The position numbers were made by a program, and so were the translations under genes. 64,000 nucleotides of DNA. It comes from an uncultured Paracoccaceae bacterium. GTDB lineage: Bacteria > Pseudomonadota > Alphaproteobacteria > Rhodobacterales > Rhodobacteraceae. Position 1 is the stretch's first letter. Every line of letters begins with the position of its first letter. The stretch covers positions 1-64,000 of the forward strand of contig CANLQO010000007.1 of assembly GCA_947493335.1 (NCBI GenBank). Direction: 5' to 3'. Shown here one piece after another: positions 15,312 through 24,273 of the stretch. Below the pieces are notes generated by a model. The model had not been told where the DNA came from and did not search any database. It was given only the letters and a program-made list of their open reading frames with translations.

Positions 15312-17785
15312 TGGGTATCCAGGACTTCTTCGCAAAACTCTTTGGAGACGCGGGTTTCAACGAACCTGCGGAGCGCGACATCACCTGCGAAGCGCTCTCT
15401 GACATCCTGCCCTACGAGGTCTTCGATCCGGAGAAGCGGCTTTACTTCAATGATCACACAGTTGGCTTCATCTTTGAGGTCTTCGGCGAGGTCACACAGG
15501 ACGTGCTTCAGAACATTCTGGGCACGATCCAGCAAGCGATGCCGAACAATGGTGGCTTGCAATTTCTGAACTGGACCTCGCCAGACATCGGTAACCGTTT
15601 GCATGAATGGGCGTGGGCTCGTCGTGAAGGCGGTGAGATCGGTGAGGCGATGGCGTCAGCTCGCATGGCCCATTTTGAAAGCCTGCGTTACGGGACAGAC
15701 ACTGCTGTGAAGTCTCTTCCGCTCAATCGTCGCCGGTTCGTTGCAGGTTGGCTTCCGGTTGATGCGAGCAAATCCGCACTGATGGGTCTGGAGGACTTTC
15801 GGCGTGCGCTCTTGGGCGCGCTTGGCAAGGATGTTCATGCCACGATGCACCCTCAAGAACTGATCGCACTCCTGAAGGAGTTACTTCATGCGGAATACTG
15901 GGGCGCACCAACGGCGTCGGATTATTCCGAAAGTCTGCCGATTGCAGGTCAGATCTATGGGTCGCAGCTGAAGGTCAGTCCGGACGCGCTGGATTTCAGT
16001 GGTGAGCCCCATATGTCGGCTCGGATCATGACGGCTGCGAAGTATCCGAGCGAATGGGAATCCGGACTTTCAGTCGTGTTGGCAGGTGAGCCTGATCGGA
16101 TCATGGATCGCCCGCATGGTCCTGTGTTGATCTCGCTCAACGCGCAGATGATGCCGGTGCAGAAGGCGGTGGCGGGCGTGATCGCCCAGCGGGCCAAGAT
16201 GGAGCATTCCAAGAAAACGGGTTTTGCCAAATTTGCCACGGATTTCAGCGGGAAAGAGGCCGAACTTCATCGCCTGACCGACCAGCTGGAAAGCGGTGAA
16301 AAGATGCTTTCGGTGGTCAACACTGTGGTCTGCTACGCCAAGGGCGAAGCAGACCACAGTCGTGCGGCAGCTGCTGAGATGATGAAGATCTGGCGGAGGG
16401 CTGGGATTGTCCTGCGCCACGAGCGCTTTCTCCAACTTCCCCTCTTTATGAATGCTCTGCCGTTGGGCGCTGCGCCGAAACAAATGGCGACTCTCTCAAA
16501 GATGATGCGGACGCGGTTGATGAAGGGAGCTTCAGTTGCGGCCCTATCGCCCATGTATTCCGAATGGGGCGGCAACTCGAATGGTGAAGGTGTGCTGCTT
16601 GTGGGGCGGCAGGGCCAGATCTTCACCTGGTCGAACTTCGTGAGCGAAGGCAACTATAATGCGGCTGTTGTTGGCAAGTCCGGTGCCGGCAAGTCTGTCT
16701 TCATGCAGGAAGTCGTTGCCTCCCTTGTCTGCAATGGCGGCCGCTGTCTCGTGATCGATGACGGGTATTCTTTCCAGACGATCGCGGATTTGATGGACGG
16801 ACGGCATGTGGCCATGGATGGTGCCAAGCCGATCCGGCTCAATCCCTTCTCGATGCTCGATCCAGAGCGGATGGCGAAAGAAGAATATGCGGCAGAAGCC
16901 GTCGAACTTCTGTCCCGCGTGATCTCGACCATGGGTGCCCTTGGTGAACAGCGCGAAGGCCGCGTCACCAACATGGAAGAGGGTTTCATTGCTGATGCTG
17001 TGCGCGATGTCTGGTCGAAGAAGGGAGCGACCGGTGAGGTTGGAGATGTCCTCGCTATCCTCGAAGCACAGGTCGGTGAAGAACCGCGGTTGAAGGACGT
17101 TTGTCAGAAGCTGGCGAACTTCTGTCCCGGCGGCCCATACGGGTCGTACTTTGAAGGCCCGGCGAACATCACGCTCGATACACCACTGACCGTTGTAGAA
17201 CTCTCCGACATCAAGACCCAGCCTGAATTGGAACAGGTTGTGCTTCAGATCGTGATGTTTCTCGGGACCGAGTTAATGTACAAGACTGAACGGTCTGTGC
17301 CGGTGGCCATCGTCATCGATGAAGCCTGGAGCCTGTTGCGTGGGGCTGGCACGGCTCACTTCATTGAAGGTGTTGTCCGTCGGGCTCGGAAATACACCGG
17401 GGCCTTGATCACGGGTACCCAAAGTGTCGACGATTACTACGACAATCCGGCAGCTTTGGTGTGTCTGCAAAACTCCGACTGGCAAATCTTTCTGGCACAA
17501 AAGCCAGAGACAATTGATCGCCTGGAACGCGAGGGTAGGCTGTCCTCGTCACCCGGTGTTCTACCGAGCCTGAAATCGCTCGCTTCCGTTCCCGGACAGT
17601 TTTCTGAGTTAGCGATTAAGGGTGCCGGTGGCTGGGCCTTTGGGCGGCTGATGCTGGATCCGTTCTCCCTGACAGCAGTGTCGTCCAAAGGCTCCACAGT
17701 TTCCGAGATCAAACGCTTGAAGGACGGCGGCATGACCACCGTCGAAGCCGTGCGCGAGATTGCGAAGATGGGAGGGGCGAAATGA
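15311..17785 (+). CDS. traC: Conjugation ATPase TraC (VirB4 family)
   Basis: 824 residues, close to F TraC (about 875). Walker A GKSGAGKS is near residue 455 and Walker B VAIVIDEAW near 667, with the TGTQSVDDYY motif after it. The N-terminal TraC_F-type region includes TLSKMMRTRLMKGASV before the P-loop domain. TraC is a cytoplasmic ATPase docking at the inner membrane to drive pilus assembly. The gene is intact and tightly coupled to traV and trbI. Confidence 0.95.
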   Translation: MGIQDFFAKLFGDAGFNEPAERDITCEALSDILPYEVFDPEKRLYFNDHTVGFIFEVFGEVTQDVLQNILGTIQQAMPNNGGLQFLNWTSPDIGNRLHEWAWARREGGEIGEAMASARMAHFESLRYGTDTAVKSLPLNRRRFVAGWLPVDASKSALMGLEDFRRALLGALGKDVHATMHPQELIALLKELLHAEYWGAPTASDYSESLPIAGQIYGSQLKVSPDALDFSGEPHMSARIMTAAKYPSEWESGLSVVLAGEPDRIMDRPHGPVLISLNAQMMPVQKAVAGVIAQRAKMEHSKKTGFAKFATDFSGKEAELHRLTDQLESGEKMLSVVNTVVCYAKGEADHSRAAAAEMMKIWRRAGIVLRHERFLQLPLFMNALPLGAAPKQMATLSKMMRTRLMKGASVAALSPMYSEWGGNSNGEGVLLVGRQGQIFTWSNFVSEGNYNAAVVGKSGAGKSVFMQEVVASLVCNGGRCLVIDDGYSFQTIADLMDGRHVAMDGAKPIRLNPFSMLDPERMAKEEYAAEAVELLSRVISTMGALGEQREGRVTNMEEGFIADAVRDVWSKKGATGEVGDVLAILEAQVGEEPRLKDVCQKLANFCPGGPYGSYFEGPANITLDTPLTVVELSDIKTQPELEQVVLQIVMFLGTELMYKTERSVPVAIVIDEAWSLLRGAGTAHFIEGVVRRARKYTGALITGTQSVDDYYDNPAALVCLQNSDWQIFLAQKPETIDRLEREGRLSSSPGVLPSLKSLASVPGQFSELAIKGAGGWAFGRLMLDPFSLTAVSSKGSTVSEIKRLKDGGMTTVEAVREIAKMGGAK

Positions 17786-18159
17786 CCCTGACGATTTCTC
17801 CGCGCAAGGTTTTGATGACATTGATTGGGGCCGCGTTGCTTGGGCTGTGTGTATTGGGTGCAATGCGCCTGATGGATCAACGGGCGCTTGCAGCAAGTGC
17901 AGCTTCGCCGGTCTTTCTTGCTGTCGATCCGGATGCGCTTCTGCGGCTGTTCATTGAAGAACGGGCCATGGATTTGGAAGGCGAAGATCTCGCCCGTGCC
18001 GTGCGGAAACTGGACCTGGTTGTTGCCGATGAAGCGGCCAGGGTTCATGCGGAGATTGGTGTGCCCATCGTAAAGGCTGATCTGCTGTTTGCCGGTGGGA
18101 CCGACTATACCGATCAGTTCGCAGCACGAGTCCTTCAGCAGTGGGACCTTTTGCCATGA
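17782..18159 (+). CDS. trbI: F-type conjugation protein TrbI
   Basis: 125 residues, starting in a 4-bp overlap with traC. One N-terminal membrane segment (VLMTLIGAALLGLCVLGAM), then a helical periplasmic part with FIEERAMDLEGEDLARAVRKLD (quoted partly). Size, topology and its place between traC and traW match the F-type TrbI family, thought to affect pilus retraction. The sequence is short, so the call leans on context. Confidence 0.72.
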   Translation: MTLTISPRKVLMTLIGAALLGLCVLGAMRLMDQRALAASAASPVFLAVDPDALLRLFIEERAMDLEGEDLARAVRKLDLVVADEAARVHAEIGVPIVKADLLFAGGTDYTDQFAARVLQQWDLLP

Positions 18160-18716
18160 ACTTGGATTTCACCAAAGGGCGCAAGAAACCTGCGCGTCCA
18201 CCACTTAGTAAATGGCAAAAGCGCATCCTCATCTGTGGGCTGACCCTTGCCGCTCTGACGTTCTATGCACTGTCGGCTGTGACCGTCGTGATCAACGGGA
18301 CAACATCCTTGCCGCACACCGGATATGTCATGGTCACATGGCCCCAGATCATGCGCGAAGGGGTCTTTGTGGCATTTGAAGCCCCAGAGGATTTCGCTGG
18401 GGCCTTTGAGAACCTGGTCTTCGTTAAGCGTGTTGTGGGATTGCCCGGTGATGCGGTGGAGGGGACCTCAACCCAAGTCTGTGTCAAAGACGAGTGTCGT
18501 GATTTGCAGCCAGAAATGATCGCGGCGGGCTATTTGGCTTTGCAGCCCCATGTGATCCCGGATGGCAAGATCGTGGCTTTTGGTGAAGCCGCAGACAGTC
18601 TGGATAGCCGCTATGCCGCCATCGGTGACGTTGATGCCCGCAATATCGTGGCGGTCGGCTATCCGATCAATCTCCCGCATTGGAAGGATCTTGGATCATG
18701 GCTTGGAACGCTTTGA
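18156..18716 (+). CDS. S26-family signal peptidase of the conjugation system
   Basis: 186 residues from ATG 18156, in a 4-bp overlap with trbI. Membrane segment at about 24-46, then GTTSLPHTGYVM, where S51 is the nucleophile, and VKRVVGLPGD, where K91 is the general base. These are the catalytic motifs of TraF/LepB-type S26 peptidases. In RP4, TraF matures the pilin; here it could process the TraA leader, which F plasmid leaves to host LepB. It is a common insert in F-type systems of other lineages. Confidence 0.88.
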   Translation: MNLDFTKGRKKPARPPLSKWQKRILICGLTLAALTFYALSAVTVVINGTTSLPHTGYVMVTWPQIMREGVFVAFEAPEDFAGAFENLVFVKRVVGLPGDAVEGTSTQVCVKDECRDLQPEMIAAGYLALQPHVIPDGKIVAFGEAADSLDSRYAAIGDVDARNIVAVGYPINLPHWKDLGSWLGTL

Positions 18717-19324
18717 TGGTGGCGGTCTGCGCCTCACTTGCAGTTGCCGGGTCAGCCGATGCCCGCGATCTCGGGACACATGGTCCAGTCTTTCCCGTGG
18801 AAGAACCATCCATCCTTGATGCGATCCATGAGCGGCTGTCGGCGATGGAAGCATCCGGTGAGCTGGAACAGATGAGGCAGGGGATGGAAGACACAACGCG
18901 GTCTTACGTCAATCGGCCACGGCCTGTTTTGGGCCTACGGAAAGCAACTGAAGATCGGTATTATAGTGTGGATCTTTCGATTACTGTGGAACGGGACATT
19001 GCCGATCATCGCGGGGTGGTGTTCGCCAAGGCCGGCGATGTCATCAATCCGCTGCACTACAGCCATTTCACCAAGCGGATCGTGCTGCTCGACGGCGATG
19101 ATCCGAAACAGGTGGACTGGGCGCTCAGCCACGGGACCGAGATCGACACGTTGCTGGTTTTGACCAGCGGCACCCCCCTCGATCTGACGAAAGAGCATGG
19201 GCGGCGGTTCTACTTCGACCAGGATGGCGTGATCACCAATCGCTTCGAGGTGCGTGCGCTCCCCGCTGAAATCATCCGTGGCGATGACGTTATGCACGTG
19301 CACGAAGTGCCGGTGGGAGAATGA
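18698..19324 (+). CDS. traW: Pilus assembly protein TraW
   Basis: 208 residues from ATG 18698, inside the end of the peptidase gene; AAGGA lies 10 bases upstream. Signal peptide ends near residue 22 (GSADA). The mature part has the TraW pattern: DLGTHGPVFPVEEPS near the start, VFAKAGDVINPL, and a C-terminal RRFYFDQDGVITNRFEVRALPA (quoted partly). TraW is periplasmic and works with TrbC in pilus assembly; trbC follows traU here. Confidence 0.9.
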   Translation: MAWNALMVAVCASLAVAGSADARDLGTHGPVFPVEEPSILDAIHERLSAMEASGELEQMRQGMEDTTRSYVNRPRPVLGLRKATEDRYYSVDLSITVERDIADHRGVVFAKAGDVINPLHYSHFTKRIVLLDGDDPKQVDWALSHGTEIDTLLVLTSGTPLDLTKEHGRRFYFDQDGVITNRFEVRALPAEIIRGDDVMHVHEVPVGE

Positions 19325-20310
19325 TGATGGTGAAACGTCTCTTACTTGCCTTTCTCCTGATCGTCTCGGCATCGCAGGCAACCGCAAAATGCAACGCGAA
19401 GTTCCTCAACCCGATTACGGAGGTCTGCTGGGACTGCATTTTCCCGATCTCCATCGGCGGGCTGAGTTTGTTCAACTCGCGCCCAGATACGCCAAACCAG
19501 ACGCTGCCTCTGTGTCTCTGTTGGGCGGGAGCTATTCCGCGTGTTGGACTGTCGATTGGGCTTTGGGAGCCTGCGCGGCTGGTTGATGTCGCCAATGAGC
19601 CCGGGTGCTTTGTGAACATCGGCTTTGACATGGACTTTGGACTGTTTGCGGCCGGGACTTCGACGGCAACCGCCGCGAACGGCGGAGAAACCGGCTCTTC
19701 ATGGCAGGCACACTACTATTACTATCCGCTGATCAGCTGGCTTGGCACAGTTGTTGATGGGCTTTGTCTGGAAACGACCGCATTTGACATTGCTTACATT
19801 TCTGAGATCGATCCGCTCTGGAACGATGTCGAGCTGAATAACCTGCTGAACCCGGAGGCAATTCTATTCGCCAATCCGATTGCGCAAGCCGCCTGCGCGG
19901 CAGAATGCGTCAGCGCGTCTTCGGGCAACCTCTCGATGGACACGCTTTTCTGGTGCAATGGCTGTCAGGGCGGCGTTTACCCCATCGCAGGCGAGATCAA
20001 CTCGTCTTATGGCGGGATCATGGCCAGCCAATCTGTCGCCACGCGGATCACCGCGCGGATGCACAGGCTGCTCCTCGCGCGTCGGACGGCCAGCAACCCA
20101 ACGGCTTGCTTCCCACAGGCCGCACCGATCATTCCGAAGTCGCAGTATCGCCAGCAGGTGACACGCCCCCGCGCCATGACCAATGGCCGCTATGCCGGTG
20201 CGCCCATTGGGTCAAGCACCCAGTTCGTGGATCGCTTGCGCGAATACCCGTTCGACGGGGAGAGTTTTGGCTGGCTCATTTGGAGGAAACGCAATTGCTG
20301 CGCGCTCTGA
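19321..20310 (+). CDS. traU: Pilus assembly protein TraU
   Basis: 329 residues, the same size as F TraU. Signal peptide to about residue 22. Many conserved cysteines: VCWDCIFPI, LCLCWAG, GCFVNIG, and AACAAECV ... CNGCQGG, characteristic of TraU. It is periplasmic and needed for DNA transfer more than for pilus formation. The cysteine content fits with the several thioredoxin-fold genes in the cluster. It overlaps traW by 4 bp and trbC by 16 bp. Confidence 0.92.
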   Translation: MMMVKRLLLAFLLIVSASQATAKCNAKFLNPITEVCWDCIFPISIGGLSLFNSRPDTPNQTLPLCLCWAGAIPRVGLSIGLWEPARLVDVANEPGCFVNIGFDMDFGLFAAGTSTATAANGGETGSSWQAHYYYYPLISWLGTVVDGLCLETTAFDIAYISEIDPLWNDVELNNLLNPEAILFANPIAQAACAAECVSASSGNLSMDTLFWCNGCQGGVYPIAGEINSSYGGIMASQSVATRITARMHRLLLARRTASNPTACFPQAAPIIPKSQYRQQVTRPRAMTNGRYAGAPIGSSTQFVDRLREYPFDGESFGWLIWRKRNCCAL

Positions 20311-21116
20311 GGATCATCACTGTACCCTTGCGGAAGGCGGCATGGCTCGCGACAGGGACCATCGTCCTGCTTTGGGTGCTGGCAGCGGCGTCGGAGGCGC
20401 AAGAAGCGGATGCTGAAAGCGCGCAGGATGAAAAGCTGATCCCTGAATTTGCGCCGGGCGCGCAGGGCGAGATCGCCCCGTCGATCCCGCAGATGCTCAA
20501 TGAAGCCGAAGCACTGGCGCGCTCCTGGGAAGAGCGACTGGATATTCAAACCGCTGACGACTTTGGCACGGATCTCGACATCGATCTCGACGCGATGCGG
20601 CAACGCGCCCTGAACCATCCGCGTGTCCGCGCGCTTCTTAATGCTGAAGAAGGGCAGGGTGCGGCGGACCCGGCTGACCAGCCCCGCTATGCGCAGAACC
20701 AGGTGTTTCTGTTTGCGTCGTTTTCGATACCTGAACCGAGCTTGCGGGCAATGATGCATGAGGCGAATGCCATGGGTGTGCCGATCTTGTTTAACGGCTT
20801 CGTCAATAACTCTGTCTTTGAAACGCGCGAGCGCTTGCTGGACGTCTTTGGCAGCGACGCAGACATCATCGGCTTTTCTATCGATCCAACGATGTTTGTT
20901 CGCTTCGGTGTGGAAACGGTGCCGGCGGTGGTGATCACGGCAGAGTCGGTGGAGCCGTGCTTTACGGCTGGATGTGTCGGTGATGAACCCCCGCCCCATG
21001 ACATCATAAGGGGCAATTTTCCCTTGATTGCGGCTCTGGATATTTCGGCACGGGCTGGCGGCGATGGAAGCGTTGTTGCGCGAGAGATGCGGGCACAGTG
21101 GGAGGATCAGCGGTGA
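20295..21116 (+). CDS. trbC: F-type pilus assembly protein TrbC
   Basis: 273 residues from TTG 20295, chosen because GGAGGA lies 7 bases upstream and other in-frame starts fall far inside traU. A basic N-terminus and hydrophobic stretch (WLATGTIVLLWVLAAASEAQ) form the signal peptide. The C-terminal half (about 140-260) is a thioredoxin-like TrbC domain: VFLFASFSIPEPSLRAMM, IGFSIDPTMFVRFGVETVPA, then HDIIRGNFPL. TrbC acts in the periplasm with TraW. Confidence 0.88.
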   Translation: MLRALRIITVPLRKAAWLATGTIVLLWVLAAASEAQEADAESAQDEKLIPEFAPGAQGEIAPSIPQMLNEAEALARSWEERLDIQTADDFGTDLDIDLDAMRQRALNHPRVRALLNAEEGQGAADPADQPRYAQNQVFLFASFSIPEPSLRAMMHEANAMGVPILFNGFVNNSVFETRERLLDVFGSDADIIGFSIDPTMFVRFGVETVPAVVITAESVEPCFTAGCVGDEPPPHDIIRGNFPLIAALDISARAGGDGSVVAREMRAQWEDQR

Positions 21117-21313
21117 ACGTATTTGGTGACGGTGCACGATTCGACGAAGATGCCTTGTTCTCGCTTCTGACTGATCCCGTCGCGGTAATTGCGCAAATTG
21201 ATGTTCGTATTGGCCACGCAACGCCTGAAAAGGCAGTAGAGCTGCAAAGTCAGCGAAGTGAGTTGCGCGACATTTTTCCAGCATCTGTGAAAACCGAGGG
21301 GTTGGACGGATGA
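21113..21313 (+). CDS. Small hypothetical protein between trbC and traN genes
   Basis: 66 residues starting at GTG 21113 behind GGGAGG, in a 4-bp overlap with trbC, and ending in a 4-bp overlap with the next gene. Soluble, acidic and helical (ALFSLLTDPVAVIAQIDVRIG). The tight coupling supports that it is expressed. No family is recognised. It has no secretion signal, so it probably stays in the cytoplasm. Confidence 0.65.
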   Translation: MNVFGDGARFDEDALFSLLTDPVAVIAQIDVRIGHATPEKAVELQSQRSELRDIFPASVKTEGLDG

Positions 21314-22509
21314 GAAGTTGGATCTTTGTCTCCGCAGTATTTCTTTGGCTCTCCACAGGACAAGGGGCAGTTGCAAACAGCCATACCGAACGCGATGCGG
21401 CTGAAGCAGCACTGGATAACTTGGGCGCTGTGACGGACCAACTGACGACATCGAACATGCAGAATGCTGTCGTGCCCTTCGCGGGGACCAATACCGATGA
21501 GGCGTCTATGTCGCCTGCGGACTTCAATCGCGCTATCCTCGATATTCGGGCTGGCAGCGGCCAGGATGGCCGCGCCTATCAATCGACACTCGACAGTCTT
21601 TCGGATCGCCCCGTGGTGGATCTCGGTTCAGATCCACTTGCGTTGGCGGATGACGCGATTGAAGGCGCGGACGGAGCCTTGGGCGGTCTGTTTTCTGCAA
21701 ATAGCGGTACTTGTGACGCAATGTTCCAGAACGGGTCGTACAGTGGCCTGCGTTTCTGCAAGGCCATTCTGCAGCGGGATATCAGAGTGTGCGAAGTCTG
21801 GCGCGAAATCAGCGTTGACCGAGAGGACTTTTGGGCCTGCGAGATGGCCGAACGGGATTATACGCGGGTCTGCACGCCCAACATCTCCTGGGTCTGTTCG
21901 GGGTCCACAGGCGCGACGTGCCGACGTGACCGCATTCGCTCAAATCGAAGCTTCACCTGGGCCAACTATAACCAGGAAATGCGCTTTACACTTGGTCGGG
22001 ATCGGGCCCCGAGCGTCTGCCAGATTCATCAGCAACGGATCGTAATAGATGCATACGCTGGATTCGACATTGAGCGTTTCAGGGCGATCCGCTGGAACTT
22101 CCATGGCATCGGTCAAATGCGTGTCAATGGCGAGAATGTCTGGACCACTGGAACCACTTCGCGCGGGAATCTCAATATTGTCTATGTTGATAGTGGTGGG
22201 AAGGATGGTGTTCCGGCCCTTCTCCCTATGGTGCGGGCCGGTCGTACCCCGATTGACTATTGTCCGTATGAACCGCCGCGGTCGTCCCTTCCATCCTCAG
22301 TCTACCTCCTGAGCACCATCGATGTGCCTGTTCCCGGGCCAAGTCGGATAAGCGCCGCAAATCGGCCGTATATTCCGATGGGGGAACATGAGGAAATTGT
22401 CATTGATCTTCTCGTCGCGTCATGGAGCGAGCGGGTGCAATCCTTCCGACTAGACGTGCGTGGCTCGTGTTGTTCCCAGTTCTCTGCTGTTGGGGGAGAA
22501 ACATGCTGA
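21310..22509 (+). CDS. Cys-rich exported protein, TraN-related
   Basis: 399 residues with a signal peptide (ends near GQGAVA). Residues 25-130 are helical and low in cysteine; residues 133-200 are Cys-rich (GTCDAMF, RFCKAIL, RVCEVW, FWACEM, RVCTPNISWVCSG). The C-terminal half ends CCSQF...GETC. It precedes a second Cys-rich gene that matches TraN better and overlaps it by 7 bp. It may be the N-terminal, recipient-facing part of a TraN split in two, or a separate surface protein. Confidence 0.6.
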   Translation: MRSWIFVSAVFLWLSTGQGAVANSHTERDAAEAALDNLGAVTDQLTTSNMQNAVVPFAGTNTDEASMSPADFNRAILDIRAGSGQDGRAYQSTLDSLSDRPVVDLGSDPLALADDAIEGADGALGGLFSANSGTCDAMFQNGSYSGLRFCKAILQRDIRVCEVWREISVDREDFWACEMAERDYTRVCTPNISWVCSGSTGATCRRDRIRSNRSFTWANYNQEMRFTLGRDRAPSVCQIHQQRIVIDAYAGFDIERFRAIRWNFHGIGQMRVNGENVWTTGTTSRGNLNIVYVDSGGKDGVPALLPMVRAGRTPIDYCPYEPPRSSLPSSVYLLSTIDVPVPGPSRISAANRPYIPMGEHEEIVIDLLVASWSERVQSFRLDVRGSCCSQFSAVGGETC

Positions 22510-23888
22510 GGTATTTGGTATCTGCGTTAGTTCTTACTCTATTTGCGAACGCGGCTGAGGCCCAGAACTGCACGCGCACATTGGCCCGCTGCCTCAGCAC
22601 CACCAACCCGACGGTGGGTGGTGTCCAATTAGAAGGGGCGTGTAGGGAAATCCGGCTCGAAGAGCTTTGCGAACGGGACCAGCCCCTCAATGAATGTGAA
22701 CCGTTCAATCGCGCGCGGGTGACACACAGCAATGCGCTTGCGGACCGTGAGTGTCGGCGCACGTCGCGGGTCTGCACACGTTATCGTCACGGCGTCTGTG
22801 ATCGGTGGCTTCTGAACTATACCTGCTGGAACGGGCCGCTTGAGCATCCACCTGCCGAACTTCTTGACCGGGTGTTTCACAATTTCGAAGAAGAAACAGT
22901 CAACGATTGTGACCCGTTGGAAGGCAACCCGCATTGCACCCGTGGCAACGATACGATCACAGAGGATTACGAGACTCGGAACATCAATGGGTTAGACGTA
23001 ACGCGGGCTTGGTGGCGCAGAGATCGCGAATACGATTGTACAGATCCTTCATTCGAAGAAACGTGTGGTCCGTTCGAGGGCAATCCGGTTTGCACGCAGA
23101 CAACCCACGAACAGTGCCTCGTGACTGCGCCGGACGGGACATGCATTCAGACGGAATATGCATATGACTGCGATGTTGATCCGACTTTTGAAGCGAATTG
23201 TGCCGCAATCAACGTTTGTGTCGGCAACAATTGCACGGGCATAGACCAAGACCCCTCGACAGATTTTCCAAAGGCAGCGGCCTGGCTAAACGTTCTTGAC
23301 AGCATGTCGGATGACTTCGGCTGCAGCAAAACCGGCGACATTATTGACCCCAATACAGGGCAGGTCGATCTGGCCGCTTGCCCAACGGATTTGGCAACAA
23401 TGATCCTTTTCTATCCGGACATCTTCGTCGGGGAGATGAATTGGTGCACTGAGGGCCTTACCAACTGCTGTGCCAACCCTAGCAACGCGTCCTGTGGCGA
23501 TCCTGCACGCGATCTGGAAATCGCGAAAGACGCGGGTACGGAACACTTCTTGGAAACGGTCTGCATTCAAAATGTGTTTGGTGTGTGTATCGATCTCGCA
23601 CGTTATTATTGCACCTATAAGACAAAGTTTGCGCGGGTCCTGCAGGAGCAAGCGCATTTGCAAACAGGTGTTCAGTTCCTGGAATGGTGGCGCGCTGATG
23701 ATGGCGCCTGCCCTGGTATCACAATCGACCAGTTAGAACTCCTTGATTGGGATCAGATCGATCTGAGTGAGGTTTTTGGCGACTTGTTCGATGCCATTGA
23801 TATCCCGATTGAAAGTGATGTGAGTGACCGGCTGACGACCGGTGTGACGCAATTTGCCCCACAGGTGACAGATGTCTTTGATCAATAA
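22503..23888 (+). CDS. traN: Mating-pair stabilisation protein TraN
   Basis: 461 residues from ATG 22503. Signal peptide ends near AEAQ. The mature protein is very Cys-rich, with repeats such as CDPLEGNPHC and CGPFEGNPVC, then NVCVGNNCTGID and WCTEGLTNCCANP, typical of the TraN C-terminal region. TraN is an outer-membrane protein that stabilises the mating pair. It is shorter than F TraN (about 600 residues); the preceding gene may supply the missing part. A longer in-frame start at 22422 lies within the previous gene and is unlikely. Confidence 0.78.
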   Translation: MLRYLVSALVLTLFANAAEAQNCTRTLARCLSTTNPTVGGVQLEGACREIRLEELCERDQPLNECEPFNRARVTHSNALADRECRRTSRVCTRYRHGVCDRWLLNYTCWNGPLEHPPAELLDRVFHNFEEETVNDCDPLEGNPHCTRGNDTITEDYETRNINGLDVTRAWWRRDREYDCTDPSFEETCGPFEGNPVCTQTTHEQCLVTAPDGTCIQTEYAYDCDVDPTFEANCAAINVCVGNNCTGIDQDPSTDFPKAAAWLNVLDSMSDDFGCSKTGDIIDPNTGQVDLAACPTDLATMILFYPDIFVGEMNWCTEGLTNCCANPSNASCGDPARDLEIAKDAGTEHFLETVCIQNVFGVCIDLARYYCTYKTKFARVLQEQAHLQTGVQFLEWWRADDGACPGITIDQLELLDWDQIDLSEVFGDLFDAIDIPIESDVSDRLTTGVTQFAPQVTDVFDQ

Positions 23889-24273
23889 GCGAAGTCTTGT
23901 TCTTGGCGCGGCTGCGTCATTTTTTGGAACTATGGTTCGGGCGGACACTGTCCCTTCGACAGCCATCATCTTTGTAGGCGCAAGCTGGTGTCCGGTTTGC
24001 AAACGCGCCGCGCCCATTTGTAAGGTGTTTGCGGAGCGGCACAATCTGCATGTATTGGTTGCGTCACAAGATGCGCGACCTGTCGAACCGTTCCCGCATT
24101 TTGTCGACGCCCGCGAGCATCCCATCGCAACGGGTGTGCGAGCCCTGCCCACCACATTGGTTTACCTCTCTTCCGCAGACAGTGTGGTGGGCGGGTTCGA
24201 AGGGTATCGCAATCCACAATGGTATTTGAGCACGCTCCTGCAGCTCGTCCGCGAGGCTGAGGGGATTTCATGA
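23872..24273 (+). CDS. Exported thioredoxin-fold protein (WCPVC)
   Basis: 133 residues starting inside the traN 3' end. The N-terminus looks like a twin-basic signal (NKRSLVLGAAASFFGTMVRA). The active site is C40-P-V-C43 in GASWCPVCKRAAP, and a cis-proline motif follows (RALPTTLVY). It probably acts as a periplasmic thiol oxidoreductase for the Cys-rich TraN/TraU proteins. F encodes TrbB in a similar role, but sequence similarity is not clear enough to use that name. Confidence 0.82.
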   Translation: MSLINKRSLVLGAAASFFGTMVRADTVPSTAIIFVGASWCPVCKRAAPICKVFAERHNLHVLVASQDARPVEPFPHFVDAREHPIATGVRALPTTLVYLSSADSVVGGFEGYRNPQWYLSTLLQLVREAEGIS

